Of a DNA stretch of 64,000 nt, positions 45,802-54,350 are shown piece after piece (within the stretch, counting starts at the first letter, position 1; the number at the start of each line of letters is the position of its first letter). The notes beneath the pieces are model-generated. The model saw only the letters and a program-made list of their open reading frames with translations. It had not been told where the DNA came from and did not search any database. The DNA comes from CAYPTB01 sp964413535 (GTDB lineage: Bacteria; Planctomycetota; UBA1135; GCA-002686595). The DNA is taken from contig CAYPTB010000055.1 in the NCBI GenBank assembly GCA_964413535.1, positions 1 through 64,000 of the forward strand. Direction: 5' to 3'. The position numbers and the translations under genes are program-made.

Positions 45802-46947
45802 TCAGAGGCTTCCGGAGTCCCAGGAGAGCTCGCGGCGCCAGCGCGCCCGCATCGCGCCATCGCCTGCGAGCACGCCGTCGCGCGTGACGCCGCTCGGCGG
45901 CGGCGCGAGGACGACCAGGCGGTCGAACACGCGCGCGCGCAGCGCGCCGTCCGCCAAGTCGAGCAGGTGCCAGAGCGTCAGGCTGTCGCGCTCGTCCTGC
46001 GCGGCGAGCACGACGTCGAGCAGCGCTCGAGGGTCTCCGCGCCCTTCGTCGAGAGCGCGCACGGCCGAGCCGAACGCCTCCGGCGCGTCGCTCCAGATCG
46101 GCGTGCCCGGCCCGCGATCGGGATAGGCGCGGGCGAGCGCGCCCATCGGCACGACGATGCGCCGCGCGTCGGTCTCGAAGGCGACGACGCCGGCCTCGAC
46201 GGAGAGGAGCGTCGTGCCGTCGTCGGCGACGTGCGCTTCGTACACGCAGCCCAGATCGACGGCCAGTCCGGCCGGCGTGCCGACCTGGAACAGGCGCGGC
46301 GCAGCGAAGATGCTGGCGCGCATCCCGCCGCGCTCGAGAAATAGCAAATAAGCTGCGCCGCCGGCGCGCGGCAGGTCGCCCACGTCGCGCACGGCGAGCC
46401 GCGACCCGGGCTCGAGCTCGACGCTGCCGATGTCGCCGACGTAGAGGCGCGCGCGCGTATCCGGTCCGCACACGACCGCGTCGCCGGTGCGCAGCTCGCC
46501 GCCTTCATGCACGGCGCCGGAAACGCTCGGCGTGCCGGCCAGGGCTTCGAGCCGGTAGCCCGCGCGGCGCGTTTCGCCGCCATGAAGTGCAAACCAGGTC
46601 GCGCCGCCCACGAGCGCGAGGAAGAGCGCCGCTAGGAGCACGAGTCGCCTACGCGCGGGACGCTGATGGGCGGCGTCGCGCATCGATCGCGGCGCGGATC
46701 GCGGCGCGCTCGGCGCGGGGAGCTCGAGCGAGTGTGACGGCCGCGCGCGCGGAAGCGCTGGCGTCCCTCGCTCTCCGAGCGCATCGGCTGCGCCCTTCCC
46801 TCGTTCCGGCGCGAGCGTGAGCTCGGTTTCCGGCAGCGCCGGCGGCTCGCCGCGCCCGCGGAAGGGCGCGAGCGCGCGCTCGAGGGCCTGGACCTCGGGA
46901 TCGGGCTCGCCCGTCTTGTCGAACAGGTAGTCGTCGCTCATCGCCAT
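45802..46947 (-). CDS. FecR-domain membrane protein
   Basis: 381 residues. Starts are possible at 46947 or 46941, both overlapping the sigma gene stop (ATGGCGATGAG context), so the two are translationally coupled. The N-terminal ~95 residues are cytoplasmic and Pro/Glu-rich. One transmembrane helix (RLVLLAALFLALVGGATWFAL) follows, then a periplasmic FecR domain: GTPSVSGAVHEGGELRTGDA, TRARLYVGDIGSVELEPGSR, FLERGGMRASIFAAPRLFQV. FecR-type proteins carry signals from outside to a partner sigma factor, which fits the neighbouring ECF sigma gene. No TonB-dependent receptor is nearby. Confidence 0.8.
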   Translation of the reverse strand: MAMSDDYLFDKTGEPDPEVQALERALAPFRGRGEPPALPETELTLAPERGKGAADALGERGTPALPRARPSHSLELPAPSAPRSAPRSMRDAAHQRPARRRLVLLAALFLALVGGATWFALHGGETRRAGYRLEALAGTPSVSGAVHEGGELRTGDAVVCGPDTRARLYVGDIGSVELEPGSRLAVRDVGDLPRAGGAAYLLFLERGGMRASIFAAPRLFQVGTPAGLAVDLGCVYEAHVADDGTTLLSVEAGVVAFETDARRIVVPMGALARAYPDRGPGTPIWSDAPEAFGSAVRALDEGRGDPRALLDVVLAAQDERDSLTLWHLLDLADGALRARVFDRLVVLAPPPSGVTRDGVLAGDGAMRARWRRELSWDSGSL

Positions 46948-47651
46948 CCTTTGCGCGCGAGCTTCTCGCGCAGGAGCTGCATGCCGCGCGCGAGCTGCAC
47001 GCGGACGGTTTCTGGGCTCGCGCCGGTCGCGCGCGCGATCTCGGGGCCGGTCAGGCCCTCGACGAGCCGCATCGCGAGCACGTCGCGGTAGACGTCGGAG
47101 AGCTCGCTCAAGGCGTCGAGCGCCGCGCGCCCGAGCTCGGACGCCTCGCGCGCCACGCCGTCGCGGCCGTCGCGCGCGAGGTGCTCCGGGAGCGGCTCGG
47201 TGGGAGACGGCGCGCGCGCATGCGCGCGGCGCGCACGGTTCAGCGCGATCGCAGCGAGCCACGCTCCGATCTGCGCGGGCTCGCGCAGGTCGCCGATGCG
47301 CTGCCACGCGGCGAGGAAGACCTCCTGCACGAGGTCGTCGGCCTCGGCGGGGCGGACGCGCGTGACGAGCAGGGCGTGGACCATGGGAGCGAAGCCGTGA
47401 AAGAGGTCGCGGAAGGCGGACCGGTCCCCCGCGCGCGCTCGTCGCGCGAGTGCGGCATCGGCCGTGCCGGTGCCGGCCAGGGACGGCGCGGACGCGCCGT
47501 CCCTGCCTACATCGGGCGGCGCGTCCGCGCCGTCCCGGCCTGCAACGGACGGCGCGTGTTCGCCGTCCTGGCCTGAACAAGGCGGCGCGTGTTCGCCGTC
47601 CCGCGCTGCGTTGGTCTCAGGTGCTTTCAAGCTCCTGGCGAATCTTCGCAC
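46938..47651 (-). CDS. ECF RNA polymerase sigma factor with repeat-built N-terminus
   Basis: Up to 237 residues from a GTG at 47651. The start is uncertain because this would overlap the upstream gene by 35 bp and the first ~65 residues are encoded by a palindromic 33-bp repeat array. The sigma core begins at ARRARAGDRSAFRDLFHGF. Region 2 continues with RPAEADDLVQEVFLAAWQRI and IGAWLAAIALNRARR. Region 4 is LSELSDVYRDVLAMRLVEGL followed by TGPEIARATGASPETVRVQL. It is coupled to a downstream FecR gene, forming a sigma/regulator pair. The repeats add an 11-residue unit of the RDGEHAP / RDGADAP type that is unlikely to be functional in the sigma fold. Confidence 0.87.
   Translation of the reverse strand: MRRFARSLKAPETNAARDGEHAPPCSGQDGEHAPSVAGRDGADAPPDVGRDGASAPSLAGTGTADAALARRARAGDRSAFRDLFHGFAPMVHALLVTRVRPAEADDLVQEVFLAAWQRIGDLREPAQIGAWLAAIALNRARRAHARAPSPTEPLPEHLARDGRDGVAREASELGRAALDALSELSDVYRDVLAMRLVEGLTGPEIARATGASPETVRVQLARGMQLLREKLARKGWR
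47481..47612. repeat. Four tandem 33-bp palindromic repeats
   Basis: Units start at 47481, 47514, 47547 and 47580. Each begins GGACGGCG-like and contains its reverse complement CGCCGTCC. In unit 1 the arms are 10 bp with a 2-nt centre. In units 3 and 4 the arms are 8 bp with a 6-nt centre. About 11 bp of less conserved sequence separates hairpins. The array lies at the 5' end of the sigma gene and is read in frame there. It looks like a REP-type palindrome that expanded in tandem. Confidence 0.85.
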
Positions 47652-48360
47652 GAAGCTCCGCCAGCGTGTGGGTCTCGAAGAAGCGGCGGCCGGTCTCGAG
47701 CAGGTTCTTCGACAAGTATTCGTCCGTCCCGACGAGCCCCAGCGCCGCGGAGAAGTGCTCGAGCGCCCTGCGCTCCCCTTTGCGCTCGCCGAAGAAGGCC
47801 AGGGCGGCTCCGAAGTGCATGGCGCCGTCGGTCTCCTCGCTCTGCGCGATGGCGCCGTCCAAGTGGTGCGCGTAGTCGACCTTGTTCTCCGTGCCCGCCT
47901 GGGTGAACGCTGCGGCCGCGAAGCCGAGGTCGAAGGTGGCGAGTGCGAGCTTGCGCGCGACGCCGCGGGGATCCGTCTCGGCGAGGCGCCTCAGGGACGC
48001 GACCCGCTCCTCGAGCTGCGTGAGCAACGTCGCGGCGATTCGTTGGCGCTCGGCGAGCGTGGCCGCGGAACGGGGATCCACGCCCCGCAGCGCCACTACG
48101 GCTCGCCGCAAGGTCTCCATGTGCACGAGCGTGTCGTCGCTCGCTGCGACGCCTGCGAGCGCGAGCTCGACGACCTTCTCGGTGGTCAGTCCGACGGCGA
48201 CCTCGCTCCAGTCGTCCTTGCTGGCCGGGATCGTCAGGTCGCCCTTCACCTGGAAGGGATGGCAGATGGCGGGCGGACCCGCGGCGGCCACCTCGGCTGT
48301 GGCCGCGAGCAAGACGGTGGCGAGCAGCGCCGGCGCGGCGCGCGGGAGGAGACTCTTCAT
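47617..48360 (-). CDS. Exported helical protein of unknown function
   Basis: 247 residues. AGGAG lies about 9 nt before the ATG. A signal peptide (APALLATVLLAATAEVAAAG) ends near residue 27. The mature protein is helical: VVELALAGVAASDDTLVHME, ALATFDLGFAAAAFTQAGTE, and a TPR-like C-terminal pair ERRALEHFSAALGLVGTDEY / LSKNLLETGRRFFETH. Two cysteines are not evident in a lipobox, so it is probably periplasmic. It is immediately upstream of the ECF sigma/FecR pair on the same strand and may belong to that operon. Confidence 0.65.
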   Translation of the reverse strand: MKSLLPRAAPALLATVLLAATAEVAAAGPPAICHPFQVKGDLTIPASKDDWSEVAVGLTTEKVVELALAGVAASDDTLVHMETLRRAVVALRGVDPRSAATLAERQRIAATLLTQLEERVASLRRLAETDPRGVARKLALATFDLGFAAAAFTQAGTENKVDYAHHLDGAIAQSEETDGAMHFGAALAFFGERKGERRALEHFSAALGLVGTDEYLSKNLLETGRRFFETHTLAELRAKIRQELEST

Positions 48361-48458
48361 CGCACGACTCCTGGTTCCTTTTGAGCGCCCATTCGCTCCG
48401 GGACGGTGGAGTCCGCGGGGGCCGTGAGCGCTAACGAGAAAGGGGCGTTTGCCCCCGC

Positions 48459-51164
48459 TCACCCGCGCAGCGCCATCAGGGGGCGGGCGGCCAGGGCCCG
48501 CGCGCTGGCCGCGACGCCGAAGGTGGCCGCGAAGAGCGCGCTCGCGACCAGCGCTAGGGCGAAGGGGAAGAGCGGCAGCTTTGGCTCGAGCTCGACCACG
48601 CGGTCGAGGAACAGCCAGGCGCCGCCGTAGGCTCCGAGAGCCCCGATCGCGCCCGCGACGATCCCCACCAGCGCGTACTCGACGCAGAACAGCGCCGCCA
48701 CGCCGCGGCGCGTGAGCCCCAGGGTCTTGAGCAACGCGGCCTCGCGCGCGCGCCGCACGCCGCCCGCGCTCACGGCGCCGGCCAGCACGGCGATGCCCAC
48801 GAGGATCGTGAAGCTCCCGAGCGTGCGCACGCCGAGCGCGAGCTTCGTGAGCGCGGCGCGCACCTTCTCCAGGATCGGCCGCACGCGCAGCACCGTGACG
48901 TTCGGGAAGGCCTCGGCGAGGCGATCCTGCGCGCGCGTCTCGCCGGCCGGCTCGAGCTGGGCCGTGGCGAGCCGGTAGTGCGGCGCGCCGTCGAGCGCGC
49001 CCGGCTCCGCGACGAGGAAGAAGTTGATGGCGAAGCTCTCCCACTCGACGGTGCGCAGGCTCGACACCGTGAACTCGACCGGCACGCCCTGCACGTCGAA
49101 CGCGAGCCGCGCGCCCACGCCGACGCCGAGGTCCTCCGCGAAGTCCTCCTCGATCGAGATCTCCGCGACCTCGGGGTCGCCCCAAGGTCCGCCGGCCACG
49201 ATGCGGTTGTCCTCCGGCAGCGCGTCCATCCACGTCAAGCGCTGCTCGCGCGTGAGCACCCAGCGCTTGCGCCGTCCGTCCTCGCGTTCCGCCGCGAGCT
49301 CGTCGACGCTCCTGCCGTCGATCGACGCGAGCCGCGCGGAGACGACGGGCACCGAGTCGATCGTGAGCGCGCCTTCCTCCGCGAGCACGGCGCGCACGCC
49401 GTCCCACTGATCGGGCTGGATGTCGAGCATGAACACCGTCGGCGCGTCCGCCGGCAACGCGCCGGCGAGCTCGCGGTCGAGTCGGTCCTGCACGAGGAAC
49501 ATCGCCACGACCACCAGCACGCCGAGCCCGAGCGCGACGATCGCGCCCACCGTGCCCGCCGCCGGACGTCCGAGCGCCGAGATGCCGTGCACGAGGTGCG
49601 GCGAGAGCCGGCGCCGATCGACCCTGCGCGCGAGGCGCACGACGAGCGCGGCCGCGCCCGCGAGCGCGGCCGCGAGCGCGGCCAGCCCGCCGGAGAACGC
49701 GGCCGCGTAGGCGAGGTCGCCGGCTTGCACCCAAGCCGTCGCGAACAGGCCGAGCGCGAGCACGGTCGGGCTGCCGAGCCTGACCCAGCGCGGCGCGGGC
49801 AGGGGCTCGGCCTCGGCGCGCAGCACGCGCGCCGGCGAGACGCGCCAGACCGCCGTCAGGGGCGGGAGCGCGAACAGCGCCGCCACGGCGAGCCCGAGGC
49901 CGAGCCCGCGCGCGATCGAGCCGGGCTGCCAGGCGCGGACTATGTCGCGCGACAGGAACTCCGGCTCGAAGAGCGGCGCGACGGCCGGCAAGCACGCTCC
50001 GACGGCCGCGCCCACGACGCTGGCCGCGAAGGCGAGCAGGAGGACGTGCGCGAGGAACAACGCGAGGATCTCGCGCGGACGGAAGCCGATGCAGCGCAGC
50101 ACCGCGATCGCTGCGGTGCGCTCCGCGAGCCACGCGCGCACGATCTGCGCCACGCCCACGCCGCCCAGGACGAGCGACAGGAGCGCCACGAGGCCGAGGA
50201 AGTGCCCCACGCGTTCGAGCCCCTCGCGCACGTTCTCCTGCGCCTCGTCGCGCGTCTCGATGCGCAGGCTCTCGGCCTCGAGCGCGTCGTCGAGGCGCTC
50301 CTCGAGCGCTTCCAGGTCGCCGGAGTCGAGCGCGGGCAGTTCGAACAGCATGCGGTAGCGCACGCGGCTCCCGAACTGGAGCAGCCCGGTGCGGTCGAGG
50401 CCCTCGCTCGTGAGGAATACGCGCGGGCCGAGCGTCACCGAGAACTCGAGCCGGTCGGGCTCGTCCAGCACGATCCCCGCGACGCGGAACGATGCGCTCC
50501 CGAGCTGCACGTCGTCGCCCGGCTCGAGATCGAGCGCCGTCGCGAGCTCGGGCGCGACGAGCGCCGTACCCGCATCGAGCAGCGCCCGCGCGTCCGGCGG
50601 ATCGGTCGCGAGCTCGCCGTAGAAAGGATAGAGCGGTCCGATGCTCTTGATCTCGACCAGGCGGCTCGCGCCGGCCGACGCCATGCTCGTGAGCTCGCAC
50701 ACGTCGGCGCGCCGGACCCTCGCGCGACTCGCGGGCCAGCCGCTCGCGCGCTCGAATCCGCCGTCGAGCCCCTCGCTGCCGGCTTCGCGCTGCGCGACGT
50801 CGGCTTCGCGCTGCGCGATGTCGGCTTCGCGATGCGCGATGTCATTGGGCTCGAGCTCCGCGATGCCGTGGGCTTCCGTTCCGTGCTCGCCATCGCCGGC
50901 GTCGCCGTAGCCGAGCGCCAAGAGCTCGGCGTCGAGCGCGGCGAAGGTCTCCGCGGAGAACGGCGCGCGTGAGCTGACGCGGAAGTCGGCCGCGAGCAAG
51001 CGCCGCGACTGCGCGGCGATCCCGTCCTGGATGGCGCCGACCAGTCCCGACACGCCGACCACCGCGGCGACCCCCACGGCCAGCGACAGCGCGAAGAAGA
51101 GCATCCGACCGCGCGCGCCGCGCGACTCGCGCAGCATCGACGCGAGGACGAAACGCGCGTTCAC
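48459..51164 (-). CDS. ABC transporter permease, FtsX/YbbP-like double-FtsX protein
   Basis: 901 residues starting at GTG (51164), which overlaps the stop of the ATPase gene (GTGA). Topology: an N-terminal helix (MLFFALSLAVGVAAVVGVSG), a large MacB-PCD-like periplasmic domain, a first FtsX block (LGLVALLSLVLGGVGVAQIV, IAVLRCIGFRPREILALFLA), a second set of helices and periplasmic domain, and a final FtsX block (FTILVGIAVLAGAVSAGGVR followed by AALLKTLGLTRRGVAALF). This is the duplicated layout of YbbP-type permeases, which export or extract lipids or lipoproteins. A 3x21-bp repeat lies inside the first periplasmic domain. Confidence 0.88.
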   Translation of the reverse strand: MNARFVLASMLRESRGARGRMLFFALSLAVGVAAVVGVSGLVGAIQDGIAAQSRRLLAADFRVSSRAPFSAETFAALDAELLALGYGDAGDGEHGTEAHGIAELEPNDIAHREADIAQREADVAQREAGSEGLDGGFERASGWPASRARVRRADVCELTSMASAGASRLVEIKSIGPLYPFYGELATDPPDARALLDAGTALVAPELATALDLEPGDDVQLGSASFRVAGIVLDEPDRLEFSVTLGPRVFLTSEGLDRTGLLQFGSRVRYRMLFELPALDSGDLEALEERLDDALEAESLRIETRDEAQENVREGLERVGHFLGLVALLSLVLGGVGVAQIVRAWLAERTAAIAVLRCIGFRPREILALFLAHVLLLAFAASVVGAAVGACLPAVAPLFEPEFLSRDIVRAWQPGSIARGLGLGLAVAALFALPPLTAVWRVSPARVLRAEAEPLPAPRWVRLGSPTVLALGLFATAWVQAGDLAYAAAFSGGLAALAAALAGAAALVVRLARRVDRRRLSPHLVHGISALGRPAAGTVGAIVALGLGVLVVVAMFLVQDRLDRELAGALPADAPTVFMLDIQPDQWDGVRAVLAEEGALTIDSVPVVSARLASIDGRSVDELAAEREDGRRKRWVLTREQRLTWMDALPEDNRIVAGGPWGDPEVAEISIEEDFAEDLGVGVGARLAFDVQGVPVEFTVSSLRTVEWESFAINFFLVAEPGALDGAPHYRLATAQLEPAGETRAQDRLAEAFPNVTVLRVRPILEKVRAALTKLALGVRTLGSFTILVGIAVLAGAVSAGGVRRAREAALLKTLGLTRRGVAALFCVEYALVGIVAGAIGALGAYGGAWLFLDRVVELEPKLPLFPFALALVASALFAATFGVAASARALAARPLMALRG
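50781..50843 (-). repeat. Three tandem 21-bp in-frame repeats in the permease gene
   Basis: Three near-identical 21-bp units, each beginning GGCTTCGCG on the plus strand, encode repeats of the type AQREADV / AHREADI. They insert about 21 residues of charged helix into the first periplasmic domain, next to a low-complexity acidic stretch. Copy number is likely variable between strains. Confidence 0.85.
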
Positions 51165-51895
51165 GTGCGCGCGCTCTCCGGCCGGACGCGCACGACCGCG
51201 TCGCGCTCGTCCTTCTCGATCTTGCCCGCGCGCAGGTGGATGCGCCGGTCGGCGAGGCGCGCCACGGCGGAGTCGTGCGTCACGAGCACGAGCGTCGTCC
51301 CGCCGCGCTCGCGCATGCGCACGAGCACGTCGAGCACCGACGAGCCCGTGGCGGCGTCGAGGTTGCCCGTGGGCTCGTCCGCGAGCAGCAGGGATGGCTC
51401 CGGCGCGAACGCGCGCGCCAGGGCGACGCGCTGCTGCTCGCCGCCCGAGAGCTGCGAGGGGTAGTGGTGCGCGCGCTCCGCGAGGCCGACCTCGGCGAGC
51501 AAGCGCGACGCGCGCTCGCCCGCGCCGCGCACGCCCGTGAGCTCGAGCGGCAGGCACACGTTCTCGAGCGCCGTCAGGTTCCCGAGCAACTGGAACGACT
51601 GGAAGACGAAGCCCACCTTCGCGCGCCGCAGCAGGGCGAGCTCGTCCTCGCCCTTGTCCTCGATGGCGACGCCGTCGAGCAGCACGCTGCCCGAGGTCGG
51701 GCGGTCGAGGCCGGCCAGGAGCCCGAGCAGGGTCGATTTGCCGCTCCCCGACGGCCCGAGGATCGCCGCGAACTCGCCGGGCGCGATCGCGAGGTCGATC
51801 CCGTCCAGCACGGTCAGCGTGTCCCCACCCGAGGCGAGGCGCTTCACGAGGCGCCGACATTCGACGCGCGAAGTGTGCGGGGTCATCGGGGTCAT
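51161..51895 (-). CDS. ABC transporter ATP-binding protein, YbbA/LolD-like
   Basis: 244 residues from the ATG at 51895, or 241 from the next in-frame ATG at 51886. The domain is complete: Walker A LGPSGSGKSTLLGLLAG, Q-loop FVFQSFQLLGNLTALEN (the LLxxLTAxEN pattern of the MacB/LolD group), signature PSQLSGGEQQRVALARAF, Walker B SLLLADEPTGNLD and switch His in LVTHDSAVA. It overlaps the permease start by 4 bp and together they form one YbbA/YbbP-like transporter. Divergent from it is an SGNH esterase, and in E. coli the ybbAP genes likewise adjoin the SGNH esterase gene tesA, so the neighbourhood is conserved. Confidence 0.92.
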   Translation of the reverse strand: MTPMTPHTSRVECRRLVKRLASGGDTLTVLDGIDLAIAPGEFAAILGPSGSGKSTLLGLLAGLDRPTSGSVLLDGVAIEDKGEDELALLRRAKVGFVFQSFQLLGNLTALENVCLPLELTGVRGAGERASRLLAEVGLAERAHHYPSQLSGGEQQRVALARAFAPEPSLLLADEPTGNLDAATGSSVLDVLVRMRERGGTTLVLVTHDSAVARLADRRIHLRAGKIEKDERDAVVRVRPESART

Positions 51896-52118
51896 GGAAG
51901 AGCGAAACCGGGGAACGGGGGTGGAAGAGGATAGACCCGAGCCGTACGGAGTCGAGCAGGGAAGTCCGCGCGGGATCGCGCACGATCGCAACTCGCTCCC
52001 GAGCACCGGCGGAGCGAGCGCATTCACACGGGAGTTCGAGTCTGGGGGCCGGCCCGCGGTACGCGCCGTAACGGAGCAGCGGTCGAAACTCGGCGCGCGG
52101 GTCTCTATAAGGAAGCAC

Positions 52119-52832
52119 ATGCTCACCGCACGGTTCCTCGCGCTCGCGCTCCTCGTCGTCGCGGCCGCGTGCAGCGACGAGCGCGACCGCGATCGGCCGC
52201 GGCAGTTCGGCGCGGACGAGCAGGCGCCGGAGAGCCTCGCTCTCGGGCCGCGCGAGGGCGTCCTCGTCCCGGCCGGCGCGCCCACCGTCGCGTTCCTGGG
52301 CGACAGCATCACGGCCGCACTCCACCTCGCGAAGGGCGAGGGCTTCCCGGCCGAGCTGCAGCGCCGCCTCGCCGCGGAGGGGCTGCCCTTCGAGTTGGTC
52401 GACGCCGGGCTCTCGGGCGACACGACGGCCGGCGGGCTGGCGCGGCTCGACTGGGTCCTGCGCGCGGCGCCCGACGTGCTGGTCGTCGAGCTCGGCGGCA
52501 ACGACGGGTTGCGCGGCGTCTCGCTCGCGTCCATCGAGTCGAACCTGCGCGCGATCGCGGAGCGCGCGCGCGACGCCGGCGCGCGCGTGCTTCTGCTCGG
52601 CGTCCGCCTGCCGCCGAACTACGGCGCCGACTACGCCGAGGGCTTCGCCGAGATCTACGAGCGCCTCGCGGAGGAGCTCGAGCTCGACTACGTGCCCTTC
52701 TTCATGGAGGGCGTCGGCGGCGTCCGGTCGCTGAACCTCTCCGATGGCCTGCACCCGACTCCCGCCGGCCACGAGCGCCTCGCGGAGAACGTCCTCCCCG
52801 CGCTGCGCGAGGTGCTGGACGAACTTCAGTAG
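52119..52832 (+). CDS. SGNH/GDSL esterase lipoprotein, TesA-like
   Basis: 237 residues from the ATG at 52119, with AGGA 7 nt upstream and a TATAA stretch just before. The lipobox VAAAC puts the lipid cysteine at residue 18. Family blocks: block I VAFLGDSITAALHL (Ser63), block II glycine in DAGLSGDTTAGGLARLDWVL, block III ELGGNDGLRG, and block V SDGLHPTPAGHERLAENV with the catalytic Asp/His. This is the arrangement of TesA / arylesterase enzymes that hydrolyse acyl esters, here tethered to a membrane. It is divergent from the YbbA/YbbP-like genes. Confidence 0.92.
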   Translation: MLTARFLALALLVVAAACSDERDRDRPRQFGADEQAPESLALGPREGVLVPAGAPTVAFLGDSITAALHLAKGEGFPAELQRRLAAEGLPFELVDAGLSGDTTAGGLARLDWVLRAAPDVLVVELGGNDGLRGVSLASIESNLRAIAERARDAGARVLLLGVRLPPNYGADYAEGFAEIYERLAEELELDYVPFFMEGVGGVRSLNLSDGLHPTPAGHERLAENVLPALREVLDELQ

Positions 52833-52870
52833 TGCAGACGCCTGTGCGTACTAATCAACGTCGTCCTGAT

Positions 52871-53695
52871 TCAACGTGGGTCGGGTGCACCTTCGACCTC
52901 AGGAGCTTCGAAGAGATTGCGCATCGCACCTTGCACAATCCGCTTGTGCTCCATGGTCAGAGGGACGCTGTGGTGCTCTGCGATTTTCCCAAGCACGCGG
53001 TACGAGATAGACCAAGCGTCAAGGAGTATGTAGTCGGAGCTGGCGAAGATTGGCTCAGCGAGAAGGGCGGTTGGAGTTGAGTGAACTGCGCCGCTGAGTG
53101 ATTTCTGCAGGATCTCGTATTCGGACTCGAGTCCAACGACCACCGCGAGGTCGCGGAGCGTCCCGACATACCACTCAGATCGAACCTTCTTGCCGTCACT
53201 CGTCAGGTAGTTTGGTCGCAGACCTTGGTAGTTGCGTTCGCGCGCTTCCTCGCCCTCCTGTCTTTTCGGACTTTCAACCAGGGTCTTTGCGAATTGGGTA
53301 GGGTTGCGTTCTATCATCTCCTGCATCCGCCGCTGCTCGATCCAGCGGTAGTTCAGGAACATCTGTGCGCGGGCCTTTGCTTTCTGTGGGTCTGAGAGTA
53401 TGTAAAGCGCTTGCAGCTGGGCGTCGTACATCGCGCGCAGAAGTGTCATTCCGTCGGGTCGGAAGTCGTGCTTTGCATGACGATGCAAGACGCGAAGAGA
53501 CTCCAGACCGCAATGGATCCTGTTCTTGAACAAGTCCAACGCATCCGTTGTGGGCGAAGTCTCGGTTACGTGATCATGGATCGCTCGAGAGATCTGGGTC
53601 GCGTACTCAAGGAATCCTTCCCACATCAACTTGTCTTCCTTGGGCGTAGTCATCGGAGCATCGTTAGGTAAAGAGGATTGAGGCTTGGTTGGCAT
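52871..53695 (-). CDS. DUF5677-like protein in a low-GC island
   Basis: 274 residues from the ATG at 53695. An ATG at 53653 is also possible. The protein is all-helical, with LESLRVLHRHAKHDFRPDGM, TLLRAMYDAQLQALYILSDP and FLNYRWIEQRRMQEMIERNP, a pattern typical of DUF5677. That domain is often found as a lone gene in mobile or defence-rich regions but has no proven role. The gene is about half G+C (31 of 60 bases in 53641-53700) against about 75% in the adjacent gene, and it uses A/T-ending codons. This strongly suggests recent acquisition. No integrase or repeats flank it. Confidence 0.7.
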   Translation of the reverse strand: MPTKPQSSLPNDAPMTTPKEDKLMWEGFLEYATQISRAIHDHVTETSPTTDALDLFKNRIHCGLESLRVLHRHAKHDFRPDGMTLLRAMYDAQLQALYILSDPQKAKARAQMFLNYRWIEQRRMQEMIERNPTQFAKTLVESPKRQEGEEARERNYQGLRPNYLTSDGKKVRSEWYVGTLRDLAVVVGLESEYEILQKSLSGAVHSTPTALLAEPIFASSDYILLDAWSISYRVLGKIAEHHSVPLTMEHKRIVQGAMRNLFEAPEVEGAPDPR

Positions 53696-53705
53696 GTGTG
53701 CCCAA

Positions 53706-54350
53706 TCAGGATCGGAGATTAGCGATCCAGGGTAGGCGCGCGGATGCGACGAACAGCAAGCTCCAGCGCTGGGCGATCGCCTCGAAGGTCGCGCGGGCTT
53801 CGGCAGGGGAAGGGAGCGCGCCGCGGAGGTTGCGGCGCTCGCCACAGCGCTCCCAGGATTCGAGCTTGCGGGCGTGGGCTCCGGATTCGGTGTGCACGCT
53901 CTCGGCGTGGACGCACAGGCGGAGCTCGAGGTCGCGCGCGACCGCGCTCGCCTGGAGCTTCGCCGTGCCGAGCGTCTTCGGCAGTTGGTCGGTGCGGAGC
54001 TCGCCCTGCGCCTCGACCTTCTTCCACAGTGCGCGAGCGGCGGCCGAGAGCCCGCGGGTCTGCCACGGCTCGCGCGAGGTCGCGACGGCGACGAGCGCGG
54101 GCCACAGCGCGCGGTGCACGAGCGTCACCTTGCCCGACACGAGCTTCGCGGTCAGGACGTCCGGGCCGTCGAGGAGCACCTCGAGGACGGCGTAGATCGC
54201 GCGTCCCCGCGGATGGGCCCACCAAGATCCGCGCACGGGCTCGCCCGCGACGAGCGTCGTCGCGCTGGGGAGCCGTGCGTCGGACTCGAGCAGGATGCCC
54301 TCGCGCTCCAGCGCGCGCGCGACGAGCGCAAGACCGCGCGGCGCGCTCAC
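53706..54350 (-). CDS. Hypothetical protein, 214 aa
   Basis: The GTG start at 54350 overlaps the lipase stop (GTGA), so it is coupled to the lipase gene. I do not recognise the family with certainty. Recognisable conserved-looking stretches are SATTLVAGEPVRGSWWAHPR, GPDVLTAKLVSGKVTLVHRA and LWPALVAVATSREPWQ, followed by an acidic helical region and RTDQLPKTLGTAKLQASAVA. The combination of short basic helix-turn segments suggests a nucleic-acid-binding winged-helix fold, but this is a guess. The start of the imported DUF5677-like gene lies 10 bp beyond the stop. Confidence 0.55.
   Translation of the reverse strand: MSAPRGLALVARALEREGILLESDARLPSATTLVAGEPVRGSWWAHPRGRAIYAVLEVLLDGPDVLTAKLVSGKVTLVHRALWPALVAVATSREPWQTRGLSAAARALWKKVEAQGELRTDQLPKTLGTAKLQASAVARDLELRLCVHAESVHTESGAHARKLESWERCGERRNLRGALPSPAEARATFEAIAQRWSLLFVASARLPWIANLRS

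Noticed and set aside
43180..46344. A 1054-codon open frame on the plus strand opposite the EF-hand and FecR genes.
   Set aside because: Low-complexity Arg/Glu/Gly-rich product without features. The opposite strand has well-formed proteins.
47481..47612. Possible CRISPR array.
   Set aside because: The spacers are only ~11 bp, the repeats are imperfect and palindromic, there is no cas gene, and the array is inside a coding frame.
53706..54350. AlkZ/YcaQ-like DNA glycosylase.
   Set aside because: A few WH-like stretches are suggestive, but the family catalytic motif could not be seen.
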